Positions 26,196-30,520 of a stretch of 30,520 bases of DNA are shown piece by piece (the stretch's first letter is position 1; each line of letters begins with the position of its first letter). The notes below the pieces were generated by a model. That model was not told where the DNA came from, searched no databases, and saw only the letters and a program-made list of their open reading frames with translations. The stretch comes from H2-BAC3 sp045863035. GTDB taxonomy: Bacteria; Bacteroidota; Ignavibacteria; Ignavibacteriales; Ignavibacteriaceae. The position numbers and the translations under genes are program-made. The stretch is from the NCBI GenBank assembly GCA_045863035.1, contig BTUV01000027.1:1-30520 (forward strand), written 5' to 3'.

Positions 26196-27119
26196 ATGGA
26201 AAAATTTGACCTTGGACTGGCTTATGTGTGGGAATACGACAGAGATTTCCTCCGCGCCACCGAAGCCATGCTCCAGTCAGCAGGTCTGACCACCTATATC
26301 ATCAGCGAGCATAATATAGGCGAGGTCACAAAAGCAGTAGCAAACCGCGAACTCGGTTTCAGGTTTTACCTTGACCGCGCATGGGATGTGGATGACCGGT
26401 TCGGCGAACTGGGCAATATGCTTCACCGCCGCAGAACCCGTATATTCAATCCTTATAAAAACGTCACTCACGCCATTGACAAAGCTACCATGCACCTTGA
26501 GTTTATTACCTCAGGCATTCATGTTCCGTATTCAATTATCATCCCCCCGTTCAAGGAAAAAGAAGAGCTCTTCATTTCACTCAAAGACCTTGCGCTTCTC
26601 GGCCGGCCATTTATCATAAAACCCTGCAACATCACCGGCGGAGGTATCGGGGTGGTTACCGGCGCTGAAACTCTGAGTGACATACTGACCGAGCGGATGA
26701 CCCTGAGTGAGGACAAATACATCCTTCAGGAAAAAATTAATCCCCTTTATCTTGATGGCCGCCGCGCCTGGTTCCGGTGTTTCTGGGCATTCAGCCAGCC
26801 GGTTATCACCTGGTGGGATGATCAGACGCATCTGTACGAAGAGCTTTACCCCTATCAGTTTGACCTTTACAAGCTGCGCCCGCTTCTTACCATTACAAAA
26901 AAAATTGCCGCACTCACCGGGCTTGATTTTTTCTCAACGGAAATCGTCCTCAGCAATCAGGAAAAATTCCTCGCGATTGACTACATCAACGATCAGTGTG
27001 ATATGCGCTTCAGGTCGGGGCACTATGACGGCATACCCGACAACTCCGCACAGACCATCATCCGGCTGATGCGGGACTACATCCTCAAACAAAAAAAACT
27101 TAACCGGAACCAGAAATGA
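26196..27119 (+). CDS. ATP-grasp-fold protein of unknown substrate
   Basis: 307 residues with the layout of ATP-grasp ligases (RimK/glutathione-synthase type). The N-terminal pre-domain (about 1-95) is MEKFDLGLAYVWEYDRDFL. An ATP-binding Lys lies in GRPFIIKPCNITGGGIGVV with its flexible Gly loop, DKYILQEKINP supplies the adenine-binding hinge, and DFFSTEIVLSNQEKFLAIDYINDQCDMR provides acidic/Asn metal ligands in the usual place. Such enzymes join a carboxylate to an amine or thiol via an acylphosphate. No substrate clue is visible; peptide or modified-amino-acid formation is only a family-level inference. The start has AAGGA seven bases upstream, and the stop overlaps the next gene by four bases (ATGA). 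Confidence 0.85.
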   Translation: MEKFDLGLAYVWEYDRDFLRATEAMLQSAGLTTYIISEHNIGEVTKAVANRELGFRFYLDRAWDVDDRFGELGNMLHRRRTRIFNPYKNVTHAIDKATMHLEFITSGIHVPYSIIIPPFKEKEELFISLKDLALLGRPFIIKPCNITGGGIGVVTGAETLSDILTERMTLSEDKYILQEKINPLYLDGRRAWFRCFWAFSQPVITWWDDQTHLYEELYPYQFDLYKLRPLLTITKKIAALTGLDFFSTEIVLSNQEKFLAIDYINDQCDMRFRSGHYDGIPDNSAQTIIRLMRDYILKQKKLNRNQK

Positions 27120-27502
27120 AACGGAGACCCGAAGTGTGGTTTATAGTTATTGTAATTACAGCCCTTGTGTTGTTTTTTCTTTTCGGCTACCTGCTTAATA
27201 TATATGAGGCGGATATATCGGTGAGCAAACGAAGTCTTTTTGCGGACGGACAGACAGAAGCAGTCATAGAAGTGATACCCCTCAACTCATTCGGCAGCCG
27301 TACGCCATTCCGTTCGCTCAATGCACAGTTTGAAATAAAAGAAGGCGCTGAACTGATTGAAATCATCTCACAGGATAATGAAAAAGGAATACTCCGCCTC
27401 CGCTCCAAATCCGGCACCGGACGAGTGGTCATCCGCGTCATACCCGGCATGGCAATCCTCCCTTCAGAGGTGGTGATATTTATTTATCCGAATGCGGCGT
27501 AG
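27116..27502 (+). CDS. Membrane-anchored small protein with an Ig-like (invasin/BIG-type) domain
   Basis: 128 residues. After a short basic N-terminus (MKRRPEVW) comes one hydrophobic helix (FIVIVITALVLFFLFGYLL), then a single extracytoplasmic domain. ADISVSKRSLFADGQTEAVIEVIPLNS followed by alternating strands (AQFEIKEGAELIEII, GRVVIRVIPGM) recalls one bacterial Ig-like repeat such as those of invasin. I infer a signal-anchored inner-membrane protein with a periplasmic domain. Function is unknown. It overlaps the ATP-grasp stop by four bases, so the two are co-translated. It ends eight bases before the IS-like repeats that open the accessory region. Confidence 0.75.
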   Translation: MKRRPEVWFIVIVITALVLFFLFGYLLNIYEADISVSKRSLFADGQTEAVIEVIPLNSFGSRTPFRSLNAQFEIKEGAELIEIISQDNEKGILRLRSKSGTGRVVIRVIPGMAILPSEVVIFIYPNAA

Positions 27503-27510
27503 GTCTGGGG

Positions 27511-27571
27511 GGGTGGTTCAATTTTCAGCGGGAATTTGTTGTCGGGTGGGTCAATTTTCAGCGGGAATTTG
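27511..27571 (+). repeat. Tandem repeat resembling an IS21-family transposon end
   Basis: Two 28-base copies (27511-27538 and 27544-27571) differ at a single position and have a 33-base period. The core is GGTGG(T/G)TCAATTTTCAG followed by CGGGAATTTG. The pattern GGTGG-TCA-TTT-CGGAAT in tandem is one I associate with the multiple terminal transposase-binding sites of IS21-family elements. No istA/istB gene is present, so this would be a solo end or relic. The IS21 identification is by recall; the repeat itself is certain. Confidence 0.6.
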
Positions 27572-27632
27572 ATTCGCGCTATCGGCGGAGCCGGAAAAAC
27601 TGTCGTTTTATCGAAAAAGTGCTCCTAAAAGG

Positions 27633-27663
27633 TTGTGTGGTATGGTTTTAATTACTATTTTTG
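27633..27663 (+). promoter_or_regulatory. Bacteroidota-type promoter of the RloA-like gene
   Basis: TTG at 27633-27635, exactly 20 bases, then TATTTTTG at 27656-27663 (TAnnTTTG). This is the same architecture and the same -7 octamer as the ATP-grasp promoter. Transcription from about 27670 excludes the upstream in-frame GTG at 27635 and supports the ATG at 27683. A 7-base inverted repeat (TTTTTGC 27657-27664 region, GCAAAAA 27674-27680) covers the -7 box and start point and might be an operator. Confidence 0.5.
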
Positions 27664-27682
27664 CATAAAAAGCGCAAAAAAT

Positions 27683-28984
27683 ATGCTTAAATCGTTTTCA
27701 GTTAGTAATTTCAGATCAATCAAAGAAACCTGCACACTTGATTTTACCCGCTCAGGGAGAAAAAAGAGTAATCTTTCCAACTATACTTCAGTTGGCGGTT
27801 TTGACCTTTCCCTGAACTCTGTGATTTATGGAGCTAATGCTTCGGGGAAAAGTAATTTGATCAGAGCCGTAAAAGCATTATCTGCAATAATCAGCTATTC
27901 AGCAAAATTCGCACCGGATGAACATATCTTTGCATACGAACCGTACCGCTTAGAGCCGGGTTACGATCTGAAGCCGGTCTGTTTTACCATTGAATTTATT
28001 ATCAATTCAATACGTTATTATTATACGGTTCAGTTTACGGCAAAATCAATTGTTCACGAGAAGCTTAGTTATTATCCGTTAAAACGGGAAACTCTCATTT
28101 TTGAACGCAATGAAAAACGTGAAATTGATTTTGGTGATGCGTTTAAAGGTGAGAGAAAAACTATTGAACGGCTCACACTCCCTAATCAGCTTTTCCTTTC
28201 AAAAGCAGCAGAGAATAATGCGGAAATCTGTATCCCGGTATTTAACTGCCTCACTGAGGGAATTACTTTCCTGCCATTAAGTAAAAATTCAATTAACCGG
28301 GAAATGGAACAGTTAGTTGCAGAGAAGTTATCAAACTATCCTGATTCATCATTTGCCAGGAAACTAACTTCCTTAATGAGTTCACTTGATACCGGAATCC
28401 GGTCTTTTACTATTATAGAACAGCCTTCCGGTGTTTCAGAATCTTTACTTTATTATGCACCGGCATCATTCGCTGCACCACAAGTAAGTAAGCCGTATAA
28501 AATAAAAACCGTTCACATTATACACGATACAAAAAATAATTCTACTTCCAAAGTTCTGTTTGATATTGCTGATGAATCAGCCGGAACAAGAAATCTGTTC
28601 ACTCTGGCCGGAATAATTCTGTTTGTTCTGGAAAAAGGTAATGTTGTAGTAATTGACGAATTTGAAAAAAATCTTCATCCGTTAATCACTACCTATCTTA
28701 TCCGGCTTTTCACCAACCCGGTTACTAACCCCAAAAAAGCACAGCTTCTTTTTGCTACTCATGATATCACCCAGCTTCAGGAAGAAACCTTCAACCGCGA
28801 TCAGGTCTGGTTCACAGAAAAGAATGAACGGGGTGAAACCGAACTGCTGCGCTGCTCTGATATAAAAGGACTCCGTCTTAACGCACCGCTTGATAAATGG
28901 TATATATCAGGACGACTTGGCGGCACCGCCATCATCAACGATACTGATTTTATGATCGCAATGCAGAAAGATGCCGGGGAATGA
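27683..28984 (+). CDS. AAA-family ATPase, RloA/AbiLi-like
   Basis: 433 residues from the ATG at 27683. The N-terminus MLKSFSVSNFRSIKETCTLDF is the opening of SMC/RecF-related AAA ATPases (COG1106 type). Walker A is YGANASGKSN with Lys56, a signature-like region is DESAGTRNLFTLAG, Walker B is VVVIDEFEKNLHP (Asp325, Glu326), and a switch His is at 360 (ATHD). This is the make-up of RloA/AbiLi ATPases, which are paired with a RloB/AbiLii Toprim-type protein in phage-defence loci, as the next gene confirms. In such systems the ATPase is thought to sense infection and control the partner nuclease; here this is inferred. The stop overlaps the partner's ATG by three bases (ATGA). The gene looks intact and is AT-richer than the core genes to the left. 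Confidence 0.88.
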   Translation: MLKSFSVSNFRSIKETCTLDFTRSGRKKSNLSNYTSVGGFDLSLNSVIYGANASGKSNLIRAVKALSAIISYSAKFAPDEHIFAYEPYRLEPGYDLKPVCFTIEFIINSIRYYYTVQFTAKSIVHEKLSYYPLKRETLIFERNEKREIDFGDAFKGERKTIERLTLPNQLFLSKAAENNAEICIPVFNCLTEGITFLPLSKNSINREMEQLVAEKLSNYPDSSFARKLTSLMSSLDTGIRSFTIIEQPSGVSESLLYYAPASFAAPQVSKPYKIKTVHIIHDTKNNSTSKVLFDIADESAGTRNLFTLAGIILFVLEKGNVVVIDEFEKNLHPLITTYLIRLFTNPVTNPKKAQLLFATHDITQLQEETFNRDQVWFTEKNERGETELLRCSDIKGLRLNAPLDKWYISGRLGGTAIINDTDFMIAMQKDAGE

Positions 28985-29577
28985 GGCAGATCGGGAAATA
29001 TATACTCATCCTGCCTGAGGGGTGGTGTGAGTATAATTAGGCTATGGCACTTAAAAACTCCCTGCCGCGCGACAAACAGAGGAGCATCTCAGTTGAAATG
29101 CCCTCACCTGGTGCTAAGAATACTGTAAAACAATTAATCCAAAAAGCAGTCCGTCTGAAAGTAAAAGCCAAACAAGATAAAAACCCTTATGATGCAGTAT
29201 GGCTCTTCTTTGATAATGATAATCAGCCAGGTCTTAAAGATGTCTTCCGCAAATTGAAGTTATTAGATATAAAAATTGCCTATAGCAGTATCTCCATTGA
29301 ACACTTGTTTGTCCTCCATCTGGAAAACATCAGAACTCCGTTCGCGAATTCCGATGAGACACTTCGAAAAATTAAACCACTCTGGCGCAGCCACTTTAAC
29401 TCAGATTATCACAAAACAACGATCAAGCATTTTGAAAAGCTCAAAGAAAATCTTGACACCGCAGTTAAGAGAGCAGAGCAAATCAGGAAGCAGGCAGAGA
29501 AAGATGGAATACCCATTGAAGAAAGGAACCCCTATTTTACCATACCTGACTTAATATCATACTTTACGTCACTGTAA
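28981..29577 (+). pseudogene. RloB/AbiLii-like Toprim protein interrupted by an in-frame TAG
   Basis: The natural start is the ATG at 28981, overlapping the ATPase stop (ATGA). Its frame reads MRQIGKYILILPEGWCEYN, then TAG at 29038-29040, then continues unbroken to 29577 (AMALKNSLPRDKQRS, ISVEMPSP, PYDAVWLFFDNDNQPGL, SISIEHLFVLHLEN, NPYFTIPDLISYF). In RloB-type proteins the N-terminal strand plus an EGxTExxY motif supply the Toprim glutamate, and the TAG falls where an aromatic residue, often Tyr, is expected, one base away from TAT or TAC. The intact product would have 198 residues. Re-initiation at the ATG at 29044 would give 177 residues lacking the Toprim glutamate but keeping the FDND aspartates. 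Probably an inactivated effector; a sequencing error or suppression is possible. Confidence 0.82.
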
Positions 29578-29657
29578 TTTCGCCCCGAAAAATCAGATAA
29601 TTTTAACCCTGCCTAAATGAATCACCTTCAAGAGGAGAGAATGCTTTAAAAGCAAAA

Positions 29658-29675
29658 GGGACTGTTGCCAGTCCC
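29658..29675 (-). terminator. Hairpin with terminator features on the minus strand, no matching gene
   Basis: A 7-bp perfect stem (GGGACTG 29658-29664, CAGTCCC 29669-29675) has a 4-base loop, GCAA on the minus strand. Read on that strand it is followed by TTTTGCTTTT, as in a rho-independent terminator. Yet the gene on that side (29866 onward) is on the plus strand, so there is no obvious transcript to end. Confidence 0.4.
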
Positions 29676-29772
29676 GGAGGAATCCTACTTTAACGTCTTG
29701 CGTTATTACAGATTCATTGCAAAATTAAAAAATTTCATCAAAAAAACCATATTTTCGAAAATCATAGAACTT

Positions 29773-29836
29773 GTAAATTTTTGCCTATAGTCGAAAAATT
29801 ACACGTAAAATTTTGCTTATAGGCAAAATTTTACGT
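29773..29836. repeat. Compound inverted repeat upstream of the DUF4143-type ATPase
   Basis: A perfect 14-bp palindrome (ACGTAAAATTTTGC 29803-29816, GCAAAATTTTACGT 29823-29836) surrounds a 6-base centre. A third arm at 29773-29789 matches the reverse complement of 29818-29834 at 16 of 17 positions, so two direct copies and one inverted copy lie within 64 bases. The surrounding 29715-29860 is very AT-rich and also contains a TTTTCGAAAA palindrome near 29752. This resembles a multi-site operator or a protein-binding array. Confidence 0.8.
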
Positions 29837-29843
29837 AAGATTG
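29813..29843 (+). promoter_or_regulatory. Possible promoter overlapped by the palindrome
   Basis: TTG at 29813-29815, exactly 20 bases, then TAAGATTG at 29836-29843, one mismatch from TAnnTTTG. The spacing equals that of the two other promoters in the right part of the window. The TTG sits in the left palindrome arm and the -7 box begins at the last base of the right arm, so a protein bound to the palindrome would block it. Confidence 0.4.
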
Positions 29844-29865
29844 TTCTGTCAATTTTTCCCGATTT

Positions 29866-30520
29866 ATGAACCAAAACAGATACCTCTCAAAAGTTATTGC
29901 CGATGACCTGAAAACCAAGATGGTTTTTGTTGGCGGAGCACGCCAGGTGGGTAAAACTACTCTGGCAAAAGAGATTCTTGCCCCGCTGTTTGGCAGCTCT
30001 GAGTATTATAACTGGGATTTTGCCGCAGACCGGAAACGGCTGAATAATCTAGAGTTCCCCGGCGAGCCCTCGCTGCTAATCGTTGATGAGATTCATAAAC
30101 TCCGCGGATGGAAGCGCTTCCTGAAAGGTATTTACGACACCCGGAAAGACCGCTACAGCTTTCTGGTCACAGGCAGCGCACGGCTCAATATATTCAGACG
30201 GGGCGGCGACTCCCTCCAGGGCAGGTATCATTATTACACTCTGCACCCCTTCTCACTAAGCGAACTGATGAACCACACCCCGGTTATTGAACCCGGACAG
30301 GAACTGCAATTCACCGCGAACAACTCCGCTGATACACTCAACTCCCTGATGCAGTTTGGCGGATTCCCCGAGCCGTTCCTCAGCCAGAGCACCCGAACCT
30401 TGCGCAGATGGCACTCAGAAAAATTAGAGCGGCTTTTCCGCGAGGATATACGTGAGACGGAAGATATACGTGATTTCTCAAACCTGAAGCTGCTTGGTGA
30501 TATGCTCCCTCAGAAAGCCG
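29866..30520 (+). CDS. AAA_14/DUF4143-type ATPase (partial, runs off the window)
   Basis: The first 218 residues are in the window, with the frame still open at its end. MNQNRYLSKVIADDL is followed by Walker A (MVFVGGARQVGKTTLAK), Walker B (SLLIVDEIHKLRGWKRFLKG), a sensor motif (FLVTGSARLN) and the family's YHYYTLHPFSLSEL and FGGFPEPFLSQS. These are hallmarks of the widespread ATPases with an N-terminal AAA_14 domain and a C-terminal DUF4143 domain. Full members are about 380-480 residues, so roughly half is missing here. They are common accessory genes with unclear roles, sometimes toxin-antitoxin-like or defence-linked. The start is the first ATG after the palindromic promoter region and has no strong Shine-Dalgarno sequence. 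Confidence 0.88.
   Translation, partial: MNQNRYLSKVIADDLKTKMVFVGGARQVGKTTLAKEILAPLFGSSEYYNWDFAADRKRLNNLEFPGEPSLLIVDEIHKLRGWKRFLKGIYDTRKDRYSFLVTGSARLNIFRRGGDSLQGRYHYYTLHPFSLSELMNHTPVIEPGQELQFTANNSADTLNSLMQFGGFPEPFLSQSTRTLRRWHSEKLERLFREDIRETEDIRDFSNLKLLGDMLPQKA

Noticed and set aside
27635..27682. Upstream GTG start for the RloA-like ATPase adding 16 residues
   Set aside because: The GTG overlaps the -33 TTG of a well-spaced promoter, and the family-typical N-terminus begins at the ATG at 27683.
29038..29040. TAG recoding (amber reassigned as sense) as explanation for the RloB interruption
   Set aside because: TAG serves as the normal stop of the EnvC and GT26 genes in this window, so a general reassignment is unlikely; a local mutation or error is simpler.
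29803..29836. The palindrome as a CRISPR repeat or transposon terminal inverted repeat
   Set aside because: There are no regularly spaced unique spacers and no transposase; its position on a promoter favours a regulatory site.
1..30520. Apparent excess of TATATA and ATATAT hexamers
   Set aside because: They are frequent by eye, often in Tyr-Ile or Ile-Tyr codons, but AT-rich sequence gives many by chance and I cannot compute a proper expectation; no positional pattern was clear.

Overview
The window looks like chromosome from an Ignavibacteria/Chlorobi-type member of the Bacteroidota. The evidence is a gingipain-type (C25) peptidase with a type IX secretion (T9SS) sorting domain, a TPR lipoprotein / DUF4292 lipoprotein / EnvC gene order familiar from Bacteroidota, promoters of the TTG-N20-TAnnTTTG type, and frequent GTG/TTG starts. 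This assignment rests on pattern recognition; no database search was possible.

Left part (about 1-7600): after a non-coding edge and a strong hairpin terminator comes a minus-strand pair, a secreted nucleotide pyrophosphatase-type phosphodiesterase translationally coupled to an exported MetX-like alpha/beta hydrolase. A small exported beta-rich protein lies divergent to the pair. It converges on a 994-residue protein that joins receiver-like domains to the ATP-binding half of PEP synthase/PPDK. Glutamate dehydrogenase (gdhA), with its own terminator, follows.

Middle (about 7970-26131, all minus strand): two transcription units. The downstream one is outer-membrane barrel protein > orphan OmpR-type response regulator > histidinol-phosphatase-like enzyme. 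The upstream one is about 15.3 kb and almost gapless: TPR lipoprotein > DUF4292 lipoprotein > EnvC-like LytM protein with a degenerate zinc site > Wzx flippase > GT4 > GT4 > GT2 > GT4 > GT26 (WecG/TagA) > 1774-residue C25 peptidase. Genes overlap by 1-23 bases or abut. The unit couples envelope biogenesis, export of a lipid-linked glycan and a T9SS protease or sortase. The most interesting hypothesis is that this glycan is an anchor for T9SS cargo, like A-LPS in Porphyromonas.

Right part (26147-30520, plus strand): an ATP-grasp protein coupled to a small membrane-anchored protein. Then a 28-base tandem repeat resembling IS21-family transposon ends marks the edge of an accessory region. That region holds an AAA ATPase of the RloA/AbiLi type, a RloB/AbiLii partner whose Toprim N-terminus is broken by an in-frame TAG, and an AAA_14/DUF4143-type ATPase running off the window. 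The last gene is preceded by a 14-bp perfect palindrome lying over its predicted promoter. The accessory region is therefore a probable, partly decayed, phage-defence locus.
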